Source of the DNA: Bugula neritina
Taxonomy: Eukaryota; Bryozoa; Gymnolaemata; Cheilostomatida; Bugulidae
DNA length: 64,000 nt
Assembly: GCA_964035545.1 (NCBI GenBank)
Contig: OZ037770.1
Coordinates: 12,718,642-12,782,641, forward strand
Direction of reading: 5' to 3'
Below the pieces are notes generated by a model. The model made no database searches. It saw only the letters and a list, made by a program, of their open reading frames with translations, and was not told the origin of the DNA. A program made the position numbers and the translations under genes. Within the stretch, counting starts at the first letter, position 1. Each line of letters begins with the position of its first letter. This document shows, one piece after another, positions 14,331-28,000 of this stretch.

Positions 14331-15324
14331 AATGTAGACTGCAGCAGCTATTTTTAAAATAATAAAGTGTTCAATTGGGATGAGAAATTAATATAGTCAT
14401 AATTACACTCTAGTATTTATATCAATTCATAATTTATAAACTATTACATTTAATGACACTTCACAGATAATTCTTACCCTCCGTCAACCACGTGCCTGTC
14501 ATGTGACCCGTAAAGTGATTTTCAATTCAAGAGCGAGTAACTCTTACAAATAGCGATGAATTATTTGAGTGTGTTTTTAAATACTATTTATAATAGCCTA
14601 GTGCAGCTTAATGTAGTGTCGTAAGCAACTCGATAACGTTTTGTCAGTATATTAATTATACCTGCAGCCTATTAGAATTGTGCGTGAGTTATCATACAAG
14701 TAAATATAGCAAATAGTAAATAACAAGTGTATGTGCATGGGGGAACATGCTTATAATGCAGGTAATGATGTACAAGAAGCTAATGCATATCCACCATGGT
14801 CCATGGCACTAATTGCTTGGAGGCACATTACACTATATACTTAATTTGCATAACAATAACTGTTCAGAGAGTGCACAATGTACAATTTATCCCCAAAAGA
14901 GGCTATATACCACATAATTTGCATCTTTTTGTTGATCACTTAAACTCTAAAAGTAAACAGACTGGCAAATAATACGTATAATATTTGTGATTGATTATGT
15001 TACAATTTCTTGTTGAGTAACTTCAGTTAAGATGACATGTTGTGGTAACATTGTACTAGCTAACATGTAGACTGTCAAATGTCTAGCAGTATATCACCAG
15101 AAACATTTGACCGAAGATATGGTTGTAAAACTACTCCAGGAAAGTTACAAAACTGTAGCTTGAATTCCTTTATTTGAAAAGTATAAGTTCCAACTTCTAA
15201 CAACTACAGGTATGTACATACAAGATTTATTAGGAATGTAATCAACAACAACAAATAATTGTGTAAATAAAGAAAACAGTTAACAGCATATTTTCGGTGT
15301 AGTCCAACTCTAGCTGTGGCTCCC

Positions 15325-17170
15325 TTAGATTACTAAGTACTTCTTTACCTGCAACATATACACTAAGCTATAGCCACAAGAAATTGCATTTCAACTTTAT
15401 ACATTATTTTATACATATTTCGACCAACCTTCTTAAACTTCCATGTATTCACAAATTTCTCAAAGCATAGTTTAAAAGTTGTCTATTACGTAATATGGCA
15501 ATTAAATAAAAAAAGTATATATAAGCTTCATTCAAAACCATAAAGTACAATCAGATCTCATATATTCAGAATAAATCGCCTTCTTAAACCATGCAAATAT
15601 ACTGCATATACATATTTGACAAACTAGCTATATAATTGATTACACTTTTACTTTGCATAAACTGCAGCTGTCTCATGTAAAAGTTGTACATCAGAATTTA
15701 TAGAGTTAGCTGACTTACCATTAAACCTAATGCAGCTGAAGGGATACCAATAATTACAACTGCTTTAGCCCACCATTGCCAATTGGTTTTTGTTTTTTCT
15801 CTAAAATCAAAGTAACAAATCAGTCATTTCATAAACAGTTTGTCACAGTGAACTGTTTGCTACTTCTTTTAATCTTAAATTACAGTGGTCTGTGCTTGCT
15901 ACAATAAGCTGCCCAGTAGTTTTGAAATATTCACAGTTTTAACTCATCATTTAATAACAAGACGTTGAGAAAGTTGAAAAGTGCAGAATAAACTAATTGC
16001 AGTTTGTATAAAAAACGGTGTTGCTTTTCTTACACAAAATCACTAAAATAAATTCTTTGACATCGAAATGTGATTGATTTCTCTAAAATTTATAGGTTAA
16101 TACTTTTATTAAAATAACTTAATAAAAGTATTAATCTGTGAATTTCGGAGAAACTATTTTATTTATTAGCTAAACATATTATGCCTTCCACATTGGCTTA
16201 TAATAAACAACAATAATTATAAGTGTGGGTCACTAATCATTTAGGACGTTTAGTTATTAACAATTAGCTGTCTCCTATAAAGTCATACATGTTATTTAAT
16301 CTATAAACACAATGACCGCTGCTCTATTAATGGCCCTTTTCAACTATTAGCTGTAAGATAGTTTATATTTACGTTCGAAGTTGTCTTCTCAAAACCTTTT
16401 CACTCAGCCATGCTAGCTCGTCGTCAGAGTCCGAATCTTCTGGTACAGACGGCATTTGCCTTCAAAGATGTATAAATAGTTTAACCTGAAAGTTGCTTAT
16501 CTCATAAATACTGGAAATAATTCAGTAGTTGGAGTTGCCTTCTTTCTGCAGTCAATTATTATTATTATTATTATTATTACATATCGGACACAAGATAATT
16601 GCTAGAAAATAATTCAGCAGTTGGAATTGCCTTTGCAATGCAGTGAGAATAAAAAGCTCACAATATGTATTAATTAAGTTGATATTGTCCCAACTAAACA
16701 TGAGAATATAAGGTACGAGACAGAGTAATGATAATATATTAAATTTCGCACAACTATGAAAGATCATGATCAACTTTCCTATCCTACACAAGGTATCCTA
16801 AATTTCCTAGAAAAAATCTTCCTCAATAGGCAGAAAATATGTAAAACTTTCTAGAAATAGCCTGCTTACTAAGCAAACAATATTTAGAACTTTCTAGAAA
16901 TAGTCTAGCTTACCATGCCACTTTGAAAACCCCAGCTATATCCAAAGGGTGGGGAAAGCCTTCGGGCTGCAGACTTCTTATTGTAGGGGGGTATGAGTCC
17001 CTGCGCTTCCTTTTGTATGACTTTGAGTTGGCCTCAACCGAGTTGTCTTTAGACGTAGACGGGCCAGCTTCAGATTCAAGGCACTCGTCTCTCATCTTTG
17101 GTGAACTTGATTTAGATTTAGCCGACTTGTTGGACTTTTCTTGATCTTCGATGTCATTAGATTTTGCCAT
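15325..17170 (-). CDS. Unrecognised small protein with one C-terminal membrane segment, 4 exons
   Basis: Exons: 17170-16914, 16459-16373, 15800-15719, 15348-15325, all with GT-AG borders and matching phases, giving 149 residues and a TAA stop. I do not recognise the family. The first 60 residues are rich in Ser, Lys, Glu and Asp and look disordered. A compact central part contains PPTIRSLQPEGFPHPLDIAG, followed by an acidic patch (PEDSDSDDELAWLSEKVL). Near the C-terminus is one hydrophobic stretch (AVVIIGIPSAALGLM) preceded by NWQWWAK and followed by VKKYLVI, which fits a tail-anchored or single-pass membrane protein. The ATG has G at +4. Phase agreement over three introns and the charge pattern make a real gene likely. 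No function is proposed. Confidence 0.68.
16078..16153. repeat. Imperfect 76-bp inverted repeat in an intron
   Basis: Arms of about 35 bases around ttaataaaagtatt in the second intron of the small membrane-protein gene. The DNA could fold into a hairpin and may be a remnant of a small TIR element. Confidence 0.55.
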
Positions 17171-20100
17171 AATGAGCCGGTCAAAGCGAGATTGCCACCA
17201 ACAATATGCTACTTCAACTGCTAATTCTAATAAGACTGAGTAAGAAATGTATAATATTCCTATTTATAAAGATTGAGGTTTGCTTTGTGTATAAAAGCTT
17301 TTCTCTGCTGCTATTGAATTTTGAAGCTAAGATGTGCAGTTTGTTTATGGCTTTATTTGGCTAACCAAAGCTTTAATAAGTCATAAAGCAACAAAGCACA
17401 TGGCAATAACCTATATACTTAATAAATTATTATATACTGTATGCAAAATATTTGACAGAAATGAATAACTAAATATTATAATATACACTTTACACGTAAC
17501 TCACTTATATACATATTAGCACAGCTGTTACTATACATGTATATACCATGCAGTCACCTTACTCAAGATCTGACTTAATTGTTTTATACCCAATAAGTTC
17601 TATGTGACATTGTGCAAATAGCATCACCTTTATTGCAATTTGTGAAAATCACTGGGTGTCCAGTAAAAGTGGCACCTGTCGTAAAAATAGCACAGGTAAT
17701 ACAAGCACATGTATTAATGTTAAAAATGGAAAAGTAGATTAAAGTGGCACATTTTCAACATTGGAATTTGGGGTGGAGGTTTGGGCAAATTTAAAATCAG
17801 TGTACTATTTTTAGCTGTGCCAATTTTACCTGTGATATTTTTATCTGAAATTAAGTCATTGCAATCTGTTTTTCTTCTATAAATGATTGTCTGCACATAA
17901 ACATAAGGGATGTTGGTGGTGCAATTGATGTCTGTCATTGTCCTTGTAGGTGAGCATGGTTTCTACTTTTTGAATTTATTGCTTTGACTCTTTTTGGCAA
18001 TAATAAAAAGCTTTTCATAGCTCTCAATGTATTCATTTTGAGCTTTTTTAGTTTAGGCCAGCTATTGCTGTCAAACTTTCATCTGTTCAAAATTGCTAGC
18101 CATCAAATATAGAATAATTATGTTACTTGAGCTAGTGGGTATAACATCTTTGCTTTTAGAAAAAAAAATGCTTTATAAGGGGTTCCTCTGTTCAAGAAAA
18201 GACAACTCTAACTCTAACAAATATGTTACAACAAGCCAGGCTTATTTTCAATATTGCCGAATTGATTCCCTCAACTCCAACACATGAAATAAAAGTTATG
18301 AGTATTATTTATCTAGCTTGAAATATTTATTTATATTAAAATATTTGTATTAATTCTAGCTGCTTTATGCTCTTATTATACCTGTGTAGTTACAGAGATG
18401 GACTAGCCTTTTTTTATGCATTGCATTAGTTTCAAAACTCAATACGATTCAAAAAAATAATATTTTAAATATATGCAGTGTTTAAATATTATAGACTAAA
18501 CTATTGATTAAATGCAAATATGACATTAACTTATTTCTTTTCATTGAATTAAAATACCTGTACATTCCCTTTTACTATTTCTTTTGTCAACCTGCCAATT
18601 TTGGTGTGTAGCTCTTGTGTAAGAAGTCATTTTATTTAAATCTACATAACATACTGTGACCACAAAACCCAATTAAAATGTCATAACTATACACAGCTGG
18701 GTACTAGTCAATCACAACTAGCTGGCATTGCATTGCTTATTCATTAACTGGCAAGTCAGACTGATAAACAATATTATTCTAAACTTACATAGATTATCTC
18801 TTTTTATTGGATAACCCAGCAACTATATTTGAGATCTTTTAAAACTCATAACGTACTATTTTGAGGTAAGTTGCTTAAAGCTTTAACGGAATGTGAGTTT
18901 TTAGTTTCCAACTAACATAGTTATTATATTATGTTTAATAATTTATTATGCAAAATTTAGCAGCAAAGTTTACATAGTTGCCTTGAATCAAGTGCTTTCT
19001 TCTTTATCTTTGACATTGAGTGTAAACTCTCGCAAGTTTACAGTCGTTATCCCTGTGAGAAACCCCTGATAGAAAGGATTTTTGCTAAAGCGGGCTAAGC
19101 ATTTAATTGAATGAGGCGCTGAAGCAATTATGACTGGATTCTCTTTCTAACAACACCAATGGCTTTTGACCGAGCTCGTTCCCATGACTTGGTGTTTACT
19201 AGGCAAACGATCTAACGCTAACCCACAGACCACGGCTGCTATCTTGATTGTGAACTCTTGCAAATATTATAATATATATAAGAACTGTGTCACTATGCTT
19301 TATAAAATTATCTATTACTCGGGTGATGGCTAAGCTTTGTAAAGTTTCTTGTGAGGACTGACTGAAATAACATACATATCTGGCTTATGCTGAATGCAAT
19401 GACTTTCGGTAAAAATGGCACTGGGGGGCCCTATATTGGTAATAAATTGTTATTTTAGGGTAATGGGTTGGCCAATGATTGCTAGGCTAAAGAGACTTCA
19501 CAGGAGAAGGACAGTGGAGGTCTATGATTTAGAGATACTTGATGCACAGGTAGGCATCTGATTATTTATGAAGACCCTGAGAGAACAACATATGCCCATG
19601 AAAATCTACTTGGACATTACAAAGATGGAAATGAATCTGGCTTTAACTTATAGATATCGCATGCATATAAAAATTAACAGCTATTTTTTTTAAGACTAGT
19701 GGTGTTCCTGGAAAGACATACACTGCATTTATACTCAGTCAAAAGTGTAGTGACAATTTTATCTCACTCTGTAAACCTATTACACAATCCAGAGTGATAA
19801 TTATGAGTAAGTCAGAATTAGAAATCCCTGTCCTTTATAGCTGGGTATTGAATTATGTCGCTCATGGTACCAAACAATTTCTTTCTCAGCTCTAGAATAT
19901 ATGCTTTATTGTTGAGTCTCACAATCATATTGATTACTTCATTAGCAGTTGATAGCTACTTTTGGTAAGAGAGTCTCCGTTACAAAGGTTTAATATGGCT
20001 AAGATAGATTATTTCTACAGTGACAATACAACTGTTGGATTCTATACCTATTACATTTCTGCAGAAACTACTTCTACTGAAAGTGACAGATAGTGCTGAG

Positions 20101-22000
20101 AATTCAATTTGATTCTAATGTGTTTAAAAGAGCATTTAATGTTAGTGTATTCAGTATTTTTATGATATAGTGTATAGATAAAAAACTATTAACCTATTCA
20201 CTCTCCTCTCCACCCTACCCGTCCATGTATCTGTTTAAATAATTTTGTGATATCCTTCCAAACAAATAGTGTTAAAGCTGTTCCATTTACTGCTCTCAAG
20301 TCATGGACTGTTACCTTGACATCATTCTCTAGTAAACAACATTTAAATTCTAGATTCTACTGCATAGCCATCTGTTTGGTTTCCATAACTGATGAACCTT
20401 TGTATTATATTCAAATACAAAATAACACTATAGCGTCACCTAAACCAGTTTACTATCAGCAAAATTTGATAAACTATATAAACATTACACACCCCTTTCC
20501 TAGGCTGTTGGTTGCTCTAGTTTTAGCAGTAAAATAACAAATTTCTATGCATAAAACTAAACACATAATTTGTGAAAAATATTGATATAAATTTAAATTT
20601 CTTTTTGCTCCAATAATTAAATTTATTGGATATAATTCTTACTTCAATTTTATTGAATTTATTAAGGTTCTACAGTGGAGCAGCAGTTTGTTTTCTGATT
20701 GATATATTGATTCACACTCTTTCAAGCCCTGAGTTAATTGTTATAAAGTGTTTAGATGTGCAGCTGTAATATCTACATAAACCGATACTAAATATATAGG
20801 CTTAAGTTAACAGCTCATAGATAATACACAAGATGGAGCCACTTTTGATGACTGTGAGGGTCTATAATTATTTCTAAAATAATTCTGTTAAATTCATTTT
20901 TAGCTTGAAATATGATGCTGCTATGACAATAGTTAAGATTCCTACTCAAATACTAAATACTGTAAACAATGGACGATTTATTTTAATCTGTCAAATAGTT
21001 GTGTAAACATTATATAATTGGCTTTGACTTTTTTATGTCTAATTACGAGATACTAAACAGATGCAAAGTATGTTGTGCATAGGCAGTTTTTTATGCTGCT
21101 AAACAACATTCTAGGAAAATATATACTGAAACATTATGAGACTCACTATAATCTATATCCTTATTAGGAGTTTGAATATATCAAATTAGATCTGCTGTGT
21201 AAAAACCTCGCTATTTTATTATTAATCTACACTGTCTCTGCTTTATACTTCATTTATTTACTTTTTGAAGCTAAGAGCTCCATGTTATCTGGAGCTTTTT
21301 ACTTCCAAAATGTTATGCACGTAATACTAGGGCATATCAACTCCCCCAGCCCCTAATTCTCCTCACTGCTAGAATTAAGGCTACTGTTCTGATAAGATTT
21401 TGGTAACATAAGAAGGGGAGGACCTCATTCACACACTGCTAGCCTTGCTAGTGCATGAGAAGATAAACTGTAGCTGTAAACTTATACCATAAGATAGAGT
21501 AGAGAAATAATATGACGAGAAACAATTTGACTCACTGTAGAATGTAGATTCAAGGTGAGTTGACAGTTATAATGAATAGAAGTTTATAAATGCTACAATC
21601 ACAATTTGATGAAATTTGGTGATGTTTTGTAGTCTATGTTTGTGATATAGTTAACTGTGACATTTCTAAAATAGGGTAGTACTTAAAAATATCAATGCAG
21701 ACATACTCAACGCCTGATCTGTTCATGTTTGCATGGTTTGGGGGTTTTTACTTTGTGTTAATAACTCCATAGTCAACAACCATTTATAGCAGTTTAGAGC
21801 AGTAGCTAAGCTAAAGCACCATCTTAATTTAACCTGGAGCACTGTGAACATGTATGAGGGAGAATCATTTTCATTTATTCGTTGTTTCAGATATAAAAGT
21901 TGCACTGTGATGAGATATAACAGACTGTGTTATACTAAAGTATAATGGAGAACTCATCCATTGTGATATACAGACTATTATAACGCAGAGACTCAACAAC
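17171..22000. other. Long stretch without recognised genes
   Basis: 4.8 kb between a minus-strand gene start and the start of the plus-strand LRR-Roc-COR-caspase gene, so the promoters diverge. Apart from one SINE copy, only short non-conserved frames and AT-rich DNA are present. A 5' non-coding exon of the downstream gene could lie here unseen. Confidence 0.5.
19024..19240 (-). mobile_element. tRNA-derived SINE, copy 1
   Basis: Read on the minus strand it starts with a tRNA-like head and shares most of its length with the copy at 61403-61611: cagtcataattgct, gcctcatt and the segment before tatcccTGTGAGAAACC. It is the most diverged of the three copies; its A and B boxes carry substitutions. 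Target-site duplications are not clear here. Confidence 0.6.
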
Positions 22001-22016
22001 ATGGCTGGGAGAGAAG
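22001..22016 (+). CDS. Tentative first coding exon of the LRR-Roc-COR-caspase gene
   Basis: An ATG in good context (aacATGG) opens five codons, then a donor (GAAG then gttttaaac). Its phase fits the acceptor at 22788, where codon joining gives Asp-Val-Tyr. The donor is weak, so another first exon is possible. Confidence 0.4.
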
Positions 22017-25000
22017 GTTTTAAACTATTTATACTAATTAATATATTAGATTTATTCTAAGAAAACCTCCAAAGAGAACGGGCAGTTTTAAAACTGGCTT
22101 CAGTTTCTGTCAAAGCTTTTAAGTTTAACTTATTAAAAGTTAATGTTGTTACTGTTATTTATATAACTGATTTTCTTAGCCTAATTGTTCAAGTTTTATC
22201 TTTAAACTATTTTGTATTAGTCTGCTATTGCTATACTATAGCTTGTATTAAAATCATCTGGAAGATATCGGTTGCTGGGTTACTGTTCACTAGTGTATGG
22301 GTTATATGCACCGAGTAACAAATATTAGTAAATCAGATCATTCTTTACGATCAGTCGCTTATTATTGCTAAATCTATAAAAAATTTATAGCTTTTTTTGT
22401 TTTTTTAATAGATTACAGTATAATATAGCCATCAGGTAGAGTTCACCTTGTATATATAGAACATGCAATAATGTATTAAATAAAATACAGTAGAACCTGT
22501 GTTCTACAAACTATTTGAATATTGCTCTCTGCAGTGTACTCTAGTAAACTAGAAATAATAATTAACGATATTTGGTTTTAGCTCAGTTGTTTAATGCTGA
22601 ATATTTACAAAGTTTTTATCGCTGTTATTTGTATGTCTTTCTGATAGATTCCAGTATAATGTAACAGTTTGGTAAAGTTCATATTATGTGTGAAACATGT
22701 AGTGTGTTACAAAGTAGAACTTCTTTTCTGAGAACCTTTTTATTTTAGTAGACAGGAAATAATATTTCTTTATATATTATGCTGTAGATGTGTACAGACT
22801 GTGGATTGGACATAGTGGTATAGATATTCCTGAGTACTGGCTACGTGAAAGCGAAACAAAATACACTACTCAAAGTATAAAAAAGATTTCTCAGACCCAC
22901 ACTGTAACACATCTTGTTATATATGAAAAAATTCCATCACAGATCCATCTTATTTTCCCACACCTCACTCATCTCAGAATTTATGGAGTTCAACCATGTG
23001 ACCTTCAAAAGTGAGTGCATAATTCATTAGGTTATACAATTTTTCAAGTGTACTGAAATTTATGTTGGCAAAATGTAATGGCAGCGCCATTTTGTTTGTG
23101 CTGTTACTCTTGCTAATAAAGTTGTTTGTTACAGCATCAGCAAGTTGACTAATCTGAAGGTATTAGACATGGATCACAGTGACTTTTCTGCTGGTCTACC
23201 TGACATCTTCAGTTCTTTACTCTCTCTGGAAAAACTGACGTTGAACTACTGTAGCTTACGAACTCTTCCCAAGAGGTGAGCACACTTTACATTCTCTGCT
23301 ATGCTACTTATTGCACTTCCTTTCATATATCAACAAACCTAATCTCATTTCACACAACAGTTCAGCATGTCCTGTTTAGCACCTGATTTAGGCTTTTATA
23401 TAGTTTGTGAGTAGTATAGGTGTGTGTTTAATATTTCTTGTTGGTTTGCATGTAATATTCAATGTTAAATTGTTTAAAAATATTGTAATAATATAAATTT
23501 CAATGTTATTTAGCTTGTGCTAATCTAATACTCTTGCTAATAAAGTTGATTGTTACAGCATCAGCAAGTTGACTAATCTGAAGGTATTAGACATGAGTAA
23601 CAATAACTTTTCTGCTGGTCTACCTGACATCTTCAGTTCTCTACTCTCTCTGGAAGAACTGATATTGGGCTACTGTAGCTTACGAACTCTTCCCAAGAGG
23701 TGAGCACACTTTACATTCTCTGCTATGCTACTTATTGTACTTCCTTTCATATATCAGCAAACCTAATCTCATTTCACACAACAGTTCAGTATGTCCTGTT
23801 CAGCACCTGATTTAGGCTTTTATATAGTTTGTGAGTAGTATAGGTGTGTGTTTAATATTTCTTGTTGGTTTGCATGTAATACTCAATGTTATTGTTTAAA
23901 AATATTGTAATAATATAAATTTCAATGTTATTTAGCTTGTGCTAATCTAATACTCTTGCTAATAAAGTTGATTGTTACAGCATCAGCAAGTTGACTAATC
24001 TGAAGGTATTAGACATGAGTAACAATAACTTTTCTGCTGGTCTACCTGACATCTTCAGTTCTCTACTCTCTCTGGAAGAACTGATATTGGGCTACTGTAG
24101 GTTAAAGACTCTCCCCAAGAGGTGAGCACACTTTACATTCTCTGCTATGTTACTTAGCCTAGGGCCACACTGTGCGTATTTTCGCATGCGAAAATTGAAA
24201 TCACAAGTAGCAAAGGTGTCCACTGTGCGCGTTGAGAAAACATTCGCACTTGTCGCTCTGCATTTTCAACGCAAGTGCGAATCGTCTCTGTCGTCGTCAC
24301 CTAATTGGCTGGTAGTTATTCAGCGAGCCCAATTTCTTCATTTTAGTGCTACATTCCAGTAAATTGTGTTTTATTGAAAGCGAGTGCGATTTAAAAATGA
24401 AAGCTTTATTTATCACGCATCACTGACGCTACAGTGGACACCTTTGCTACTTGTGGTTTCAATTTTCGCATGCGAAAATACGCACAGTGTGGCCCTAGGC
24501 TTATTGTACTTCCTTTCATATATCAGCAAACCTAATCTCATTTCACACAACAGTTCAGTATGTCCTGTTCAGCACCTGATTTAGGCTTTAATATAGTTTG
24601 TGAGTAGTATAAGTGTGTGTTTAATATTTCTTGTTGGTTTGCATGTAATACTCAATGTTATTGTTTAAAAATATTGTAATAATATAAATTTCAATGTTAT
24701 TTAGCTTGTGCCAATCTAATACTCTTGCTAATAAAGTTGATTTTTACAGCATCAGCAAGTTGACTAATCTGAAGGTATTAGACATGGGTCACAATGACTT
24801 TTCTGCTGGTCTACCTGACATCTTCAGTTCTCTCCCCTCTCTGGAAAAATTAGAGTTGTGTGGGTGTAAATTAAAAGCTCTCCCCACAAGGTACAGCTTT
24901 ATCATAATATTCCATGCTACATTTCATATTTTTTCCTAAATCTTAGTTTCCTTATGATGTATAGCAATTTACTTTGATTTTGATTTTGAAAATACCTATA

Positions 25001-28000
25001 GATAATAGATATTATAACATACATAATGACTTTTTTTATATAATTTATTTATAAAGTTTAATTATAGCTAGTAGCTGATATTAAATTGGTCATCTTTCAC
25101 AGTGGATATGATTTATATCCCCCTGTTCACACATTACCGTTCCGTATGCCGTAATAGTAAATGTCCGCCATCTTTGGTAACATCCGGGCTGATCAAGCAG
25201 TGCTTGATTCAAAAATCACGGCTGGCTCCTATTGGGTAAAGTTGATCTGGTGCTAAAATTTTAAGAACATTTTTGCTAGTTTATTTTAATTGCTTATTGT
25301 TGATTCAATTCAGCCAATTCAAAAGTTTTATAGGATTAAAAAATCTTTATCCAGTATGTTTAAATTAAATTCAGCTTAAAAATCTAATCACAAAAGTACG
25401 CAAACTAAAAACTTAAAAATTATTTGGACAGCTAAAATATTTATTCAAATTAGTTTGCCTATTTATTTTAAGGACACATATATTTAAAAAAGAAATCAGT
25501 TCTTTTTAATTGCTTTTATTTAGTCAATAGCGTTTATATACATCTTTTGAAAATAATGGTGCGAATAATTTGTGAATAATATCCTGTCACAAATTCTGAG
25601 TGTACATATACCTATAGACTTACCGGGTTATTCCCAATGATTATACACGAATGTTCATAAATATTCTAGACTGATCGAAGAGATGGGTCATTGTTCATTG
25701 TTATTGTTTTCATTAGTCATGTTAACTACTGCCCAGCAATGTAAACAAGGTGTTGCGCAATAATTGCGAAATAACCATGGAAATTCCAATGTTTTGTTTT
25801 GTTTTGATTTTCTATAAATAGTATTGGCATGTGGGGAATGTTTTCTACTAGAATCTTCTATACTGGAATGCTTGAGAATGTTCTAGAGTTTTTTTGTTTA
25901 CTATAAATACTGAGGCAGTTGTGTTTACGAATCAGTTCATTCTCGGAGTTCATTTTTATAAATTCATCTGTGCATATCTTACTAGAAAAATAAAGTCTAC
26001 TTATATTCACAACTCTATTTACTCTCAACTGGATTAGCAAGCTGTATGCTACTTTTTTATACACTTCTGACTACCAGACTTTTCGAACTCGTCATACTGC
26101 TACCAACAGTTTTGTGACAATTGGGGCTGCTCCGGGAAGTCTCAGTCGCATACAGGGAAGTTATTAGTTACAACGTGAGCATACACAGGATTAATTAACA
26201 GTTGTTGAGACATCATGGCGTTGTTGGAGAGAGTGACACAGATGGGTAAAGATCTTGGACTGGTGGATGACAAGCTCGTAGCTTTTGTTGAAAAGAAACT
26301 ACCCATTGTTGCTGCACAAGAAGAAAAAGAAAAGGACCGAGAGGAAAAAGAAAAGGACCGAGAGGAGCGGAGATTAGAGCGTGAGGCGGAAAGGATCAGG
26401 CAAGAAAATGAGAAAGCCATAATGGAGATGAAGATAAAAGCTGACCAGGAGGCAGAAGAGAGAAGACAACAACATGAATTAGATATGGAAAAGCTGAAAG
26501 CTAACACAAGTTTGGAGCACTCAAGACATGAAAGCACCAGGTTAGAAATAGCTGACAAACCAAAACCAAAAATACCATTCTTTGATGAGAAGGTGGACGA
26601 AATGGATAGCTATTTAGAGCGGTTCGAGTGGGTTGCCGAAGGATGTAACTGGGACAAGGGAGATTGGCCCTACCATCTCAGTCAGTACCTAAGGGGTACA
26701 GCAACAGAAGCTTACATCCGGTTGTCACCTACGGATCGTAGAGATTATAAAAAAGTCAAAGAAGCCTTGTTGGAGCGCTTTAACTTGACTCAAGAGGGCT
26801 ACAGAAAAAAGCTCAGGGAGGCAGAAGCTTACGAGGATGAAACTCCTGCCCAACTATTCACTAGGATAGAAAGTTATGTGCACAAGTGGGTGGAGCTTTC
26901 AGGGGGCATGGACATAGCCAAACTAGTGGCGACTGAACAATTTATATCACCATGCCCAGACGACCTAGCTGTGCATTTAAAGCAAAGTTCCTACAACAGC
27001 AGTGAGGATATGTGTGATGCAGTGTCACTGTTCTTGCACGCCCGTGGAAGGAAACTAGCAAAGACAAAGAAAACTAATACAAAAAGGATGGAAAACACAC
27101 TTGCCGATAGCATGCATGCTGAACAAGGAAGTAAAAGCGATGGTGCATGCTTCATCTGCAAAGATAAATCACACATTGCTCGTAACTGCCCACGGCGAGG
27201 GAAGAAGTACTGTTCACATTGCATGATGAACAATCACAATACTTCAGACTGCAGAAAGTATGGTGGAAGGTCAGTGCATGCTGCTGCTGCAATAGCGACT
27301 ACTCAGAATAAGACTATGGTCACAGATCCAGGAATGTCATCTAAAGTGGAAGAACCTACTGAAATCACAGTTACCGGTAAAAAGTTTGTCAACGCTGCTG
27401 TCTGCAAGAATGGACCTAAATTCAAAGATGGGGGCACAGCAATATTTGATGCGGAAGTTAATGGCCAACGAGCTACTGTAATGCGCGACACCGGCTGTGG
27501 TTGCAATGTAGTCAATGCAAAGTATGTGCAACCTCAACACTTAACTGGAGAATCAGTTTATTTGAATATGGCTGATGCAAGTGTTAGGGAGGCTCAGTGG
27601 GCACTTATCTCAGTGCGCTCACTATTTTACAATGGTGTTGTCAAAGCTGCAGTAATGGACAAGACGATTTGTGACCTGTTTATTGGGAATGTAGATGGAG
27701 CAAGATCAGCTGACCAGCCGTTGGAAAACTGGAAGGACTGCGCCGTAACCACAAGAGCTCAAGCTGTCAAGGAAAAGTCAGGAGACAAACCACTGATAGT
27801 TGATTCAAATGCTAACCCATTAAGTATAGGGAAAGATGAGATAGCCAGACTGCAGAGGGATGACCCCACATTGGAACGTTTCTTCAATGCAAAAGAAGTG
27901 AAGAAGAAAAAGGGATGCACCACTAGGTTTGTGGTGAGGAATAAGATTCTGTACCGTGAGTACACCGACTCGAAGTCTGCCAGTGTAAAACCTGTTAAAC

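Noticed and set aside
16923-17144. Plus-strand 73-codon frame
   Set aside because: It is antisense to the first exon of the small membrane-protein gene, which has phase-consistent splicing and a better start.
19020-19262. Possible target duplication (aaactctcgcaa / gaactcttgcaa) around SINE copy 1
   Set aside because: The left word is also part of the SINE end in copy 2, so it is not reliable as a duplication.
20247-20537. 96-codon frame in the 17-22 kb gap
   Set aside because: It has no domain, splice context or biased composition; it is compatible with chance in AT-rich DNA.
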